Below, one piece after another: positions 55,169 through 63,579 of a stretch of 64,000 bases of DNA. Positions within the stretch are counted from its first letter, which is position 1; every line of letters begins with the position of its first letter. The position numbers were made by a program, and so were the translations under genes. Location: contig JBPBQZ010000002.1 of NCBI GenBank assembly GCA_050955105.1, positions 1-64,000 on the forward strand, written 5' to 3'. The DNA is from JBPBQZ01 sp050955105. GTDB lineage: Bacteria > Pseudomonadota > Gammaproteobacteria > Burkholderiales > Burkholderiaceae. The notes under the pieces are model-generated. The model was not told the DNA's origin. It worked only from the letters and a program-made list of their open reading frames with translations, and made no database searches.

Positions 55169-56128
55169 TTAGAACCCGATCCACGCGCGAACGTAGTGAT
55201 CGATCAGCAAGGCTGCGAACAGCAAGGTCAGATAGACGATCGAATAACGGAAGGTCTGGCGCGCCAACGCATCGGAGTACTCACGCCAAATGCGCCACGC
55301 ATAGCTGAGAAAGAGCGCGCCCAGCACGATCGCCGACGCCAGATAGACGACGCCACTCATGCGCGCGGCGAAAGGCATCAACGACACCGCGAACAGAATG
55401 ATCGTGTAGAGCAGAATATGCAGCCGGGTGAATTTCTCGCCATGCGTGTTCGGCAGCATCGGCAGTCCTGCATTCTCGTAATCAGCGCGCCGATACAAAG
55501 CCAGCGCCCAGAAATGCGGGGGCGTCCAGACGAAGATGATGAGCACCAGAATCCACGCCTCGGCCGGCACGCTGCCGGTAACGGCGGCCCAGCCAAGCGC
55601 GGGCGGCATCGCGCCCGCAGCGCCCCCGATGACGATGTTCTGCGGCGTGGCTGGCTTCAGCAACAGCGTGTAGATCACCGCGTAGCCGACGAACGTGGCA
55701 ATCGTCAGCCACATCGTCAGCGGATTGGTGAATTTGTAAAGCGTCCACATGCCGAGCGCGCCGAGCACGATCGAGAAAAGCAGGATCTGTGCGGTGGAAA
55801 TTTGCCCGTTCGCGGAGGGTCGCCAGGCGGTGCGCCGCATCGCGGCGTCGATCTTTTGCTCGACCAGGCAGTTGACGGCGAATGCCGCGCCCGCCAGCAG
55901 GCCGATGCCGACGGTACCGCCGATCAGCACACGCCAGGGCACCATGCCCGGCGTGGCCAGGAACATGCCGATCACCGCGCAGAACACCGCCAGTTGCGTC
56001 ACGCGCGGCTTCGTCAGCGCCAGATATTGCGAGAGACGGTTGCCGGTGGGCGGGATAACGGTGGTATTCAGCGTTGCGCCAACGGTGGCTGGGGTAGCCG
56101 GCGTGCTTGGAGTGGTCGTGCTTTCCAT
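55169..56128 (-). CDS. ctaB: Protoheme IX farnesyltransferase (heme O synthase)
   Basis: UbiA-family membrane enzyme that farnesylates heme B to heme O, 319 residues. Signature blocks are YLALTKPRVTQLAVF, NCLVEQKIDAAMRRTAWRP (the DxxxxRT prenyl-binding site) and WTPPHFWALALYRRADYENAG. A Thr/Pro-rich N-terminal tail of about 30 residues precedes helix 1. It follows ctaA on the minus strand and acts just before it in heme A synthesis. Confidence 0.96.
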   Translation of the reverse strand: MESTTTPSTPATPATVGATLNTTVIPPTGNRLSQYLALTKPRVTQLAVFCAVIGMFLATPGMVPWRVLIGGTVGIGLLAGAAFAVNCLVEQKIDAAMRRTAWRPSANGQISTAQILLFSIVLGALGMWTLYKFTNPLTMWLTIATFVGYAVIYTLLLKPATPQNIVIGGAAGAMPPALGWAAVTGSVPAEAWILVLIIFVWTPPHFWALALYRRADYENAGLPMLPNTHGEKFTRLHILLYTIILFAVSLMPFAARMSGVVYLASAIVLGALFLSYAWRIWREYSDALARQTFRYSIVYLTLLFAALLIDHYVRAWIGF

Positions 56129-56147
56129 GTTCGGGCTATCGCGTGGA

Positions 56148-57248
56148 TCACGTTTGGATGGCTGCGCCAGTCGACGCGACCGCCGGGCCGAAACGGCTCG
56201 AAGCGAGGCGGTAGTTTAGCATGACGAGCGTCAACATCAGGATCGCGGCACCACCGTTGTGTGCCACCGCGTTGGCCAGCGGCCACCTCAGCAGAATATT
56301 GGACATGCCGGTGCCCATCTGCACGAAAAGCAGCACCAGCAACACCTTTGCGGGACCCGCAAGGCGCGTAAAGCGCTTCAGCTTCAATGACAGCCAAAGC
56401 AGATAGGCGAACACGACGAAAGCGAATACGCGATGGGTCCAGTGGATCGCGATCAGTGCCTGCTGGCTGATGTAGTCACCATTCGCCGTCCGTCCTAGCG
56501 CACGCCACAGATGAAAGCCCTGCGCAAAATCCATCGACGGAACCCAGCGGCCCTGGCAGGTCGGAAAATCAAGGCACGCCAGCACCGCGTAGTTGGTACT
56601 GACCCAGCCACCGAGCGCAATCTGCACCACCAGCAATAGCAGGCCAGCGATTGCCGCCCACTGCCAGCCACCCGGCACCGCCTGGCCCGGCGGCACCGGC
56701 GTCAGGCTGGAGGCAATCCAGCCGAGGGTGCCCAGCAACACAAGCGCCAACAGCAAGTGCGTGGTCACGATCACCGGCTGCAGCTTGAGGGTGACGGTCC
56801 AGGCACCGAAGGCGCCCTGCAAACAAACCAGCGCGAACAACAAGGTCGGCCACCAGGGCGAGAGCGGCAGGCTGCGGCGGCGTATCCAGCCGATCACCAT
56901 CTGCACCACGATCAGTGCCCCGAGCGCCATGGCGAGGTAACGATGGATCATTTCGATCCAGGCCTTGGTGATGGTAACCGGGCCGGTCGGTAGCGCTTGC
57001 TGTGCCGCGGAGATGGCTGCGTGCGCAATGAACGGCGACGAAGTGCCGTAACAGCCCGGCCAGTCAGGGCAACCCAGCCCCGAATCGGTCAGTCGCGTGA
57101 AGCTGCCGAACATGACGAGGTCGAGGGTGAGAAACGTCGTCACCCATAACAGCTTGCGAAACTTGCTGGTGTCGGCGGATACCCAGACGTACGACAGGGG
57201 CAGCATCGCCACGCACAGGCCGATCAGGCCGAGTTGCAGGACAAACAT
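56148..57248 (-). CDS. ctaA: Heme A synthase (COX15/CtaA)
   Basis: Oxidises heme O to heme A, 366 residues with eight helices. COX15 wording: GSFTRLTDSGLGCPDWPGCYG, MIHRYLAMALGALIVVQMVI (His in helix), QIALGGWVSTNYAVLACLDFP and AIHWTHRVFAFVVF. It contains the paired cysteine loop CPDWPGC. It lies directly upstream of ctaB. Confidence 0.96.
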   Translation of the reverse strand: MFVLQLGLIGLCVAMLPLSYVWVSADTSKFRKLLWVTTFLTLDLVMFGSFTRLTDSGLGCPDWPGCYGTSSPFIAHAAISAAQQALPTGPVTITKAWIEMIHRYLAMALGALIVVQMVIGWIRRRSLPLSPWWPTLLFALVCLQGAFGAWTVTLKLQPVIVTTHLLLALVLLGTLGWIASSLTPVPPGQAVPGGWQWAAIAGLLLLVVQIALGGWVSTNYAVLACLDFPTCQGRWVPSMDFAQGFHLWRALGRTANGDYISQQALIAIHWTHRVFAFVVFAYLLWLSLKLKRFTRLAGPAKVLLVLLFVQMGTGMSNILLRWPLANAVAHNGGAAILMLTLVMLNYRLASSRFGPAVASTGAAIQT

Positions 57249-57294
57249 TTCAAATCCATCGAGAACAGTACCGCGTGATCGCCGAGGCGCCGGA

Positions 57295-57954
57295 TCAACC
57301 GATGCCCGACCACTTCAATAGCTTGGTCAGATCGTTTTTGATTTTGCTCGGATCCGGATTCGACGGGAAGCGCATCATCAGATTGCCATTCGGATCGACC
57401 ACATAGATATGGTCTTCGAGTCGCGTGTTCGGCGCGGCCGGCAGCCAGTCGGCCAGTTGCTGCCGGTCGACCACCGGCATTTGCGTGGTCGGATAGGCAC
57501 GCCGTACCACCTCGGGCACGCCGCCATCATCCGTGCGCAGCCAGACGGTCTCCACACGCTCGCGCTCGGCGCCCTGCGTAGCCTTGACCTGACGCATGAA
57601 ATAGAGCTTCTTCACGCAGGCTTCTGCGCACTGGCTGGCGTCCACCGACACCAGCAGCCACTTGCCGCGCAAGCTCGAAAGCGGCACGCTGGCGCCCGCG
57701 TCGGTGTGCATCATCAGTGTGGCCGGAATCGGCCGTTGCGGGTCGATCAGCGCGCCATAGTTGGTCGAGCCGCCATGCGGCCTCACCACGAAATAGACAA
57801 AATACGAGGCAATCACCGGGGCCACGCAAATGGCGATCACCAGCAGCAGCGTCAGACGCGCACGCCGCTGCTTGCGCGCGTCCAAGGTGCCGGTGCTTGC
57901 TGCGGGCGCGCCTCGCCCTGTGCCGGCGCCCACGCGTTGTTCCTTTGCTGCCAC
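57295..57954 (-). CDS. Membrane-anchored SCO-like oxidase accessory protein
   Basis: A 219-residue protein with one N-terminal helix (LTLLLVIAICVAPVIASYFV, about 33-55) and a thioredoxin-like periplasmic domain. In place of the usual SCO site it has DASQCAEACVKKLYF, a CxxxC pair, but no downstream copper-ligand His is obvious. It lies between SURF1 and ctaA. The GTG start at 57954 keeps the basic N-terminus. Likely assists copper or thiol handling in oxidase assembly. Confidence 0.75.
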   Translation of the reverse strand: MAAKEQRVGAGTGRGAPAASTGTLDARKQRRARLTLLLVIAICVAPVIASYFVYFVVRPHGGSTNYGALIDPQRPIPATLMMHTDAGASVPLSSLRGKWLLVSVDASQCAEACVKKLYFMRQVKATQGAERERVETVWLRTDDGGVPEVVRRAYPTTQMPVVDRQQLADWLPAAPNTRLEDHIYVVDPNGNLMMRFPSNPDPSKIKNDLTKLLKWSGIG

Positions 57955-58027
57955 ATCGCCTCGCTTCAGGTCCTGCCGACGAATTCGCCGGCTGCCCCTG
58001 CCATATCCTGTCTAGAACTACGCCCGC

Positions 58028-58780
58028 CTAAAGCGGGCCCTGGCGCACTCTACTGCGTGCAGTCGTGCCAGCGCCCGCGGCTTTTCTGGCCGCCTGACGC
58101 GCCGCGTAAAGCCCGAACAACAGCGCTACCAACGCCATCGACCACCACTGCACCATATAACCGTAATTGCGTTCGACCCCCAGCGTCGGCGGCGGCCAGT
58201 CGCGCACCAGGCCATCGCCCGTGTCAGACGTTTCGAACATCACGAAAGGTTGCAGCGGCAGGCCAATTTCGCGCGCATAGGCATGCACGTCCAGATTCTG
58301 TCTGATCGGGCCCGATGCGGCGCTGTCGGCACCGCCCAACTGAAAGGCGCGGCTGGCATCGGCGCGCGCCACTCCTTCGATATAGACCTGACCGGGCGGC
58401 GTCTTGTAGGGCGCGATCGCGTTCATATCGGTCGACGCGCGCGGCAGCCAGCCGCGATTCACCAATACATAGCCGCCGTTCGCCAACTGCATCGGCATCA
58501 CCACATAAAACCCCGGCTGATCATCGTACGGGCGATTCTGCAGATAGACGACGCGCTCGGGCATGAATCGTCCGCTCGCGCGAACGCGATGGTACTCGAT
58601 CGATGCGAGCGGCAGCGTGTCGCGCCCGACGGTTTGCGGCGCGGCTTGCTCAAAGTGCGTGATCGCCTGCTGACGTGCTTCCTTTTGTCGCGCCCGGCCA
58701 AGCTGCCAGAAGCCCAACGCGATCGTCACGGCCATCACAAAAGCCACCGCGAAGGCTGGCCAGAAACGGATTCTCAGCAT
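58028..58780 (-). CDS. SURF1 family cytochrome oxidase assembly protein
   Basis: A 250-residue SURF1 homologue with two helices, one N-terminal (FWPAFAVAFVMAVTIALGFW, ending in the conserved GFWQLGRA) and one C-terminal (YMVQWWSMALVALLFGLYAA). The family motifs VNRGWLPR and VEGVARADA-like (YIEGVARADAS) are present. ATG 58780 is used; upstream in-frame sequence lacks the fold. Confidence 0.92.
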   Translation of the reverse strand: MLRIRFWPAFAVAFVMAVTIALGFWQLGRARQKEARQQAITHFEQAAPQTVGRDTLPLASIEYHRVRASGRFMPERVVYLQNRPYDDQPGFYVVMPMQLANGGYVLVNRGWLPRASTDMNAIAPYKTPPGQVYIEGVARADASRAFQLGGADSAASGPIRQNLDVHAYAREIGLPLQPFVMFETSDTGDGLVRDWPPPTLGVERNYGYMVQWWSMALVALLFGLYAARQAARKAAGAGTTARSRVRQGPL

Positions 58781-58858
58781 GGGATGGGGCAAGTCGCCGC
58801 AATCGGCCGAGTGGCCGCGGTGAGATAATGCGCGACATACGATTTCTGAGTCTTTGTC

Positions 58859-59062
58859 ATGCACGTCCTCGTTGCAGTCGCGTTCGTTCTCATCATCGCC
58901 AGTCTCGCCTCGGCGCTGTATTTCATGATGCACGATCGGGGCAACAGCAAACGTATGGTGTATTCGCTGGCATTGCGGGTGGGGTTTTCCATCGCACTAT
59001 TCCTGTTCATTCTGTTCTCGAACTGGATGGGATGGATCCACAGCACCGGCATTCCCTATTGA
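58859..59062 (+). CDS. DUF2909 twin transmembrane protein
   Basis: A 67-residue protein with two helices (VLVAVAFVLIIASLASALYF and ALRVGFSIALFLFILFSN) joined by a basic loop (HDRGNSKRM). It lies between SURF1 and coxC but on the opposite strand, the position it has in related oxidase clusters. Function unknown, presumably linked to oxidase assembly. Confidence 0.85.
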   Translation: MHVLVAVAFVLIIASLASALYFMMHDRGNSKRMVYSLALRVGFSIALFLFILFSNWMGWIHSTGIPY

Positions 59063-59219
59063 TCGACCGGTAGGTCTCGCGCGCGTCGATGGGTGTTTCC
59101 GCCGGCTTGATGCCGGGCGGCCCGGCATCGCCGCACTGGCGGAGATCGATGCGGAACCAGCGCGACGCCGACAGCGCCGGCCGGTCCATCAAGCCCCAGC
59201 CGACGCCACATTCAGCTCA

Positions 59220-60080
59220 TCAGAGCCAGTAGACCACCACGTACAGACCCAGCCACACCACGTCGACGAAGTGCCAATACCAGGCAGCGCCTTCGAAGGC
59301 GAAATGATGCTCGGGCGTAAAGTGACCACGCAACACGCGCACCAGCACCACGGTCAGCATCAAAGCACCGAGCGTCACGTGGAAGCCGTGGAAACCTGTC
59401 AGCAGGAAGAACGTGGAGCCGTAGGCGCCCGAGGTCAGCTTCAGATTGAGTTCGTTATAGGCGTGGAAATACTCGAAACCCTGCATGAACAGGAAGCACA
59501 CGCCCAACAGAATCGTCGCGGCCAACCAAATCGCCGCCTTGCGCCGATGATCTTCGCGCAATGCATGGTGCGACACCGTCAACGTCGCGCCGGAAGTCAG
59601 CAGCAGCGCGGTATTGATGGTTGGCACAGGCCACGGTGTCATCGAACGGAATTGCGAGACCAGGCCAGCCGGTCCGCCGTTCGGCCAGACTGCCGTGAAA
59701 TCGGGCCACAGCAATTTGTTGTCGATATCGCCGAGCATGCCGGTGGCGAAATGACGCGCATAGAACAAGGCGCCGAAGAACGCCGCAAAAAACATCACTT
59801 CGGAGAAGATGAACCAGCTCATGCTCCAGCGGTATGACGAATCCACGCGCGTGCCGTAGCGGCCGCCTTCCGATTCGGCAATCGCGTCGCCGAACCAGTG
59901 ATACAGCACCCAGAACAGGAAGAGCAGCCCTAGCAGGAACGTGAAGGGCGCCCAGGTGTGCCCGTTCAACCACTGTGCCAGCGAGAACATCATGACGAGC
60001 AAGCCGCATGACGCCGTGATCGGGTGCCGGGACGGATTCGGAACGAAGTAGTAAGGCACCTTCTCGTTATGCGTGCTCAT
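59220..60080 (-). CDS. coxC: Cytochrome c oxidase subunit III
   Basis: A 286-residue subunit with seven helices. It contains WFIFSEVMFFAAFFGALFYA, the LLLTSGATLTVSHHAL helix, LTGFHGFHVTLGALMLTVVL and WYWHFVDVVWLGLYVVVYWL. GGGAGAG lies before ATG 60080; an earlier in-frame start is unlikely. It follows the DUF2970 gene. Confidence 0.96.
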   Translation of the reverse strand: MSTHNEKVPYYFVPNPSRHPITASCGLLVMMFSLAQWLNGHTWAPFTFLLGLLFLFWVLYHWFGDAIAESEGGRYGTRVDSSYRWSMSWFIFSEVMFFAAFFGALFYARHFATGMLGDIDNKLLWPDFTAVWPNGGPAGLVSQFRSMTPWPVPTINTALLLTSGATLTVSHHALREDHRRKAAIWLAATILLGVCFLFMQGFEYFHAYNELNLKLTSGAYGSTFFLLTGFHGFHVTLGALMLTVVLVRVLRGHFTPEHHFAFEGAAWYWHFVDVVWLGLYVVVYWL

Positions 60081-60146
60081 TGTTGTCTCTCCCTTACACC
60101 GTCTGGAATTCATGGGAGCGGCGCGCGGACGCCCTCCCGTACTTGC

Positions 60147-60332
60147 TTAACGCGTCACCAGGCTCACGATGACGATCAATATGCCGATAAAAACCGCCGC
60201 GCCGATCAGTGCGGCGATGACTAGATGCAGCGGATTCAGCTGCGTCAGGTCACTTGCATGGTCGCGGCCCTTGCGCACGCCGAAAAACGACCAGAACACC
60301 GCCTTCATCGATTTTGCGAAGCTGCCGCTCAT
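60147..60332 (-). CDS. DUF2970 small membrane protein
   Basis: A 61-residue protein with a basic amphipathic N-terminus (FAKSMKAVFWSFFGVRKGRD) and one C-terminal helix (LVIAALIGAAVFIGILIVIV). DUF2970 proteins occur in betaproteobacterial cox clusters, normally right after ctaG. Here ctaG is absent and the gene begins 33 bases after the small assembly protein. Confidence 0.88.
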   Translation of the reverse strand: MSGSFAKSMKAVFWSFFGVRKGRDHASDLTQLNPLHLVIAALIGAAVFIGILIVIVSLVTR

Positions 60333-60365
60333 TGCATGGGTCCGTTGACGATCGACGCGACCGAC

Positions 60366-60527
60366 TCAGCGCGAGACCAGTTGCTGAACGATCATGCCGA
60401 AGAAAAATACCAGCACCACCGATAGCAGGATCAACCCGAGTCGCAGATTGGCCGCGCGCACGCCGCGGCTTAATCTCGGATCATTCGATTCGGGCTTGTT
60501 CGACGTCATATCGGCAGTTGCCTTCAT
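60366..60527 (-). CDS. Cytochrome oxidase small assembly protein
   Basis: A 53-residue single-helix protein (NLRLGLILLSVVLVFFFGMI) that follows coxA in Burkholderia-type clusters. The ATG at 60527 overlaps the coxA TGA (ATGA), which I take as the start; ATG 60509 is a downstream alternative. In most relatives the next gene is ctaG; here the DUF2970 gene follows instead. Confidence 0.82.
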   Translation of the reverse strand: MKATADMTSNKPESNDPRLSRGVRAANLRLGLILLSVVLVFFFGMIVQQLVSR

Positions 60528-62125
60528 TCCACGGTCGGCGGCGTTTCGAAGGTATGGAACGGCGCCGGACTCGGAATCGTCCACTCCAGCCCTTGTCCAC
60601 CATCCCACGGATTCGCCGACGCTTTTGCGTGACCCGGGCTACCGCGATATGCGGGCAGTGCCACGAAGAACAGGAAATAGACCTGGGCGAGACCGAAGCC
60701 GAAAGCGCCGATGGTTGCCAGCTGGTTGAAGTCGGTGAACTGCGCCGGGTAATCGGCGTAGCGACGCGGCATGCCAGCGAGGCCGAGGAAGTGCATCGGG
60801 AAGAAGGTGACGTTGAAGAAGATCAACGACGCCCAGAAGTGAATCTTGCCGCGCCGTTCGTTGTACATATAGCCGGACCATTTCGGCGACCAGTAGTACC
60901 ACCCCGAGAACAGCGCGAACAGCGAGCCGGCTACCAACACGTAGTGGAAATGCGCCACCACGTAGTAAGTGCCGTGCATCGCAATGTCGAGCGGGGCCAC
61001 CGACAGGATCAGGCCGGTGAAGCCGCCGATCGTGAACACGAACAGGAAGCCGATGGCGAACAGCATCGGCGTTTCGAAGCTCAGCGCGCCACGCCACATG
61101 GTGGCGACCCAGTTGAACACCTTCACGCCGGTCGGCACCGCGATCAGCATGGTCGCGTACATGAAGAACAACTGGCCAGTAACCGGCATGCCCACCGCGA
61201 ACATGTGGTGAGCCCAGACCATGAACGACAGAATCGCGATCGATGCCGTGGCATAGACCATCGAGCTATAACCGAACAGCGGCTTGCGCGAGAACGACGG
61301 AATCACTTCCGAAATGATGCCGAACGCCGGCAAGATCATGATGTACACCTCTGGATGCCCGAAGAACCAGAAGATGTGTTGATACATGACCGGATCGCCG
61401 CCGCCCGCGGCATTGAAGAACGACGTGCCGAAGTGCCGATCGAACAGCACCATCGTGATCGCCCCGGCAAGCACCGGCATCACCGCGATCAGCAGATAGG
61501 CAGTGATCAGCCAGGTCCAGACGAACATCGGCATCTTCATCAAGGTCATGCCCGGCGCTCTCAGATTGAGCACTGTGACAATGATGTTGATCGCCCCCAT
61601 GATCGAGGACGCCCCCATGATGTGGATCGCGAAAATCGCCAGATCCATACCCGGACCCATTTGCACCGACAGCGGCGCATACAGCGTCCAGCCCGCGGCG
61701 GTGGCGCCGCCCGGCACGAAGAACGACGACGTCAACAACACGGAGGCCAGCGGCAGCAGCCAGAAGCTGAAGTTGTTCATGCGCGCGAACGCCATGTCCG
61801 ATGCGCCGATCTGCAGCGGGATCATCCAGTTCGCGAAACCGACGAAGGCCGGCATGATCGCGCCGAAGATCATGTACAGGCCGTGCATGGTCGTCAGCTG
61901 GTTGAAGAACTCCGGCCGCATGATCTGCAGCCCGGGCTCGAACAGCTCGGAGCGGATCAGCAGCGCCATGACGCCGCCCGACAGGAACATCGTGAAAGAA
62001 AATATCAGGTACAGCGTGCCGATGTCCTTGTGGTTGGTCGCATACAGCCAGCGACGCCAACCGACCGGGTGGCCGTGCGCATGATCATCGTGACCTGCTG
62101 CATGGTCGTGAACGATCGTCGTCAT
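60524..62125 (-). CDS. coxA: Cytochrome c oxidase subunit I
   Basis: A 533-residue catalytic subunit of the heme-copper oxidase with 12 helices. It has a His-rich N-terminal tail (HDHAAGHDDHAHGHP), heme a ligand MHGLYMIFGAIMPAF, the CuB/Tyr loop WFFGHPEVYIMILPAFGIIS, CuB histidines AHHMFAVGM, and heme a/a3 ligands HFHYVLVAGS. The K- and D-channel wording is standard aa3 type. Confidence 0.97.
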   Translation of the reverse strand: MTTIVHDHAAGHDDHAHGHPVGWRRWLYATNHKDIGTLYLIFSFTMFLSGGVMALLIRSELFEPGLQIMRPEFFNQLTTMHGLYMIFGAIMPAFVGFANWMIPLQIGASDMAFARMNNFSFWLLPLASVLLTSSFFVPGGATAAGWTLYAPLSVQMGPGMDLAIFAIHIMGASSIMGAINIIVTVLNLRAPGMTLMKMPMFVWTWLITAYLLIAVMPVLAGAITMVLFDRHFGTSFFNAAGGGDPVMYQHIFWFFGHPEVYIMILPAFGIISEVIPSFSRKPLFGYSSMVYATASIAILSFMVWAHHMFAVGMPVTGQLFFMYATMLIAVPTGVKVFNWVATMWRGALSFETPMLFAIGFLFVFTIGGFTGLILSVAPLDIAMHGTYYVVAHFHYVLVAGSLFALFSGWYYWSPKWSGYMYNERRGKIHFWASLIFFNVTFFPMHFLGLAGMPRRYADYPAQFTDFNQLATIGAFGFGLAQVYFLFFVALPAYRGSPGHAKASANPWDGGQGLEWTIPSPAPFHTFETPPTVE

Positions 62126-62213
62126 AACACTCTCCTAAATATTCCGAGCTGCCGCTGAACCTGCTGCTACTGAATCCATTACCGCCGCCGAACGGTTGAT
62201 CGCCGAGGCCGCC

Positions 62214-63509
62214 TTAGGCGGCCGTACCCGCACGATCGATACCGACTTTGTCACGATTCACTTGTTTTTGTGCACTGTCTGCCGGCGCATTTTTCACGTC
62301 GGCGGCCTTCGCCACGCGGGTCGCAGCCGTGGCCGCTGCCGGCACCGCTGCCTGCTTGCTACCGCGCGCCTGCGTCACCTGCTTCGGCTGAATCACGTCA
62401 CCGGTGTGGTTGCCCCAGCTGTTGCGTTCGTAGGTAATCACCGAGGCGATTTCCACGTCGTTCAGCGTCGGCGCCCATGAAGGCATCTGGCCCTTGCCGT
62501 GCAAGACGATGTTGATGTGATCCGCCACCGGGCCATTGACCACCTTCGAGCCGTCGAGCGCCGGGAACGGACCGCCGCCCTTGCCCGTGGGCTGGTGGCA
62601 GACCGCGCAATTGTTCAGGTAGACATGCATGCCGCGGTCTTTCAACTCATCCGCGGTGTAGGTCTTGTTAGGATCGTCGGCGGCCACGGCCATGGCCGCC
62701 TTTTGCACCGTAACCCATTTCGCATAATCGTCGTCCGAGACCACATTGACGACGACCGGCATGAACGAATGCTCCTTGCCGCACAGCTCGGTACAGAAGC
62801 CGCGGAAGGTACCGGTACGATCGGCCTTGAACCAGGTTTCACGCACGAAGCCGGGGAAGGCATCCTGCTTGACGCCGAACGCCGGCACGTACCATGAATG
62901 CACGACGTCTTCAGCCGTGGTCAGGATACGAATCTTGCGATTCACCGGCACCACCAGCGGGTGATCGACTTCCTGCAAATAAGTATCGGTCTTCGGCATC
63001 TGACCATCGACTTCGGCGCGCGGCGTGGCCAGCGTCGACAAGAAGCTGATGCCTTCGCCAGGACCCTTCACATACTCGTAGCCCCACTTCCACTGATAAC
63101 CGGTGACTTTGACGGTCAGGTCGGCGTTCGAAGTGTCTTTCATTTCCACGACCGCTCGCGTGGCCGGCAATGCCATGCCGATGACGATCAGGAAGGGCAC
63201 GATCGTCCAGATGATTTCGACGGTCGTGCTTTCGTGGAAATTGGCGGGTTTGAATCCTTTCGACTTGCGGTGGACGATGATCGAATAGAGCATCACACCG
63301 AACACGCCGATGAAGATCACCAGACAGATGATCAGCATCATCGTGTGCAGACTGTACTGGGTAGCCGCTACGCCGGTGGCCGGTCTCTGGAAATTGAGTT
63401 CGTACAGTGCGGGACCACCAGGGCTGTCTCCTACTGCCTGCGCCGCACCTGCGGTCAGCAGCGAACCTCCGGCCAGCACGGCCGCCAGGGCCCGTTTGAT
63501 TGTTTTCAT
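62214..63509 (-). CDS. coxB: Cytochrome c oxidase subunit II with fused cytochrome c domain
   Basis: A 431-residue CuA subunit. A signal sequence (MKTIKRALAAVLAGGSLLTA) is followed by two helices and the cupredoxin domain with CuA ligands in VVHSWYVPAFGVKQD and CTELCGKEHSFM. A C-terminal cytochrome c domain carries the heme site NCAVCHQPTGKGGGPF and a distal Met in KGQMPSWAP. The fused heme makes it caa3-like. AAGGAATCC lies before ATG 63509. Confidence 0.96.
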   Translation of the reverse strand: MKTIKRALAAVLAGGSLLTAGAAQAVGDSPGGPALYELNFQRPATGVAATQYSLHTMMLIICLVIFIGVFGVMLYSIIVHRKSKGFKPANFHESTTVEIIWTIVPFLIVIGMALPATRAVVEMKDTSNADLTVKVTGYQWKWGYEYVKGPGEGISFLSTLATPRAEVDGQMPKTDTYLQEVDHPLVVPVNRKIRILTTAEDVVHSWYVPAFGVKQDAFPGFVRETWFKADRTGTFRGFCTELCGKEHSFMPVVVNVVSDDDYAKWVTVQKAAMAVAADDPNKTYTADELKDRGMHVYLNNCAVCHQPTGKGGGPFPALDGSKVVNGPVADHINIVLHGKGQMPSWAPTLNDVEIASVITYERNSWGNHTGDVIQPKQVTQARGSKQAAVPAAATAATRVAKAADVKNAPADSAQKQVNRDKVGIDRAGTAA

Positions 63510-63579
63510 GGATTCCTTACCCAAAATTGCCATTCCACCGCAGGACCCCTTCCCCCCGTCCCGCTTCGCCGATGCCCGC

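Noticed and set aside
60254..62158. Open frame opposite coxA (over 600 codons)
   Set aside because: Arg/His/Glu-rich shadow of coxA with no domain signal; coxA itself is unambiguous.
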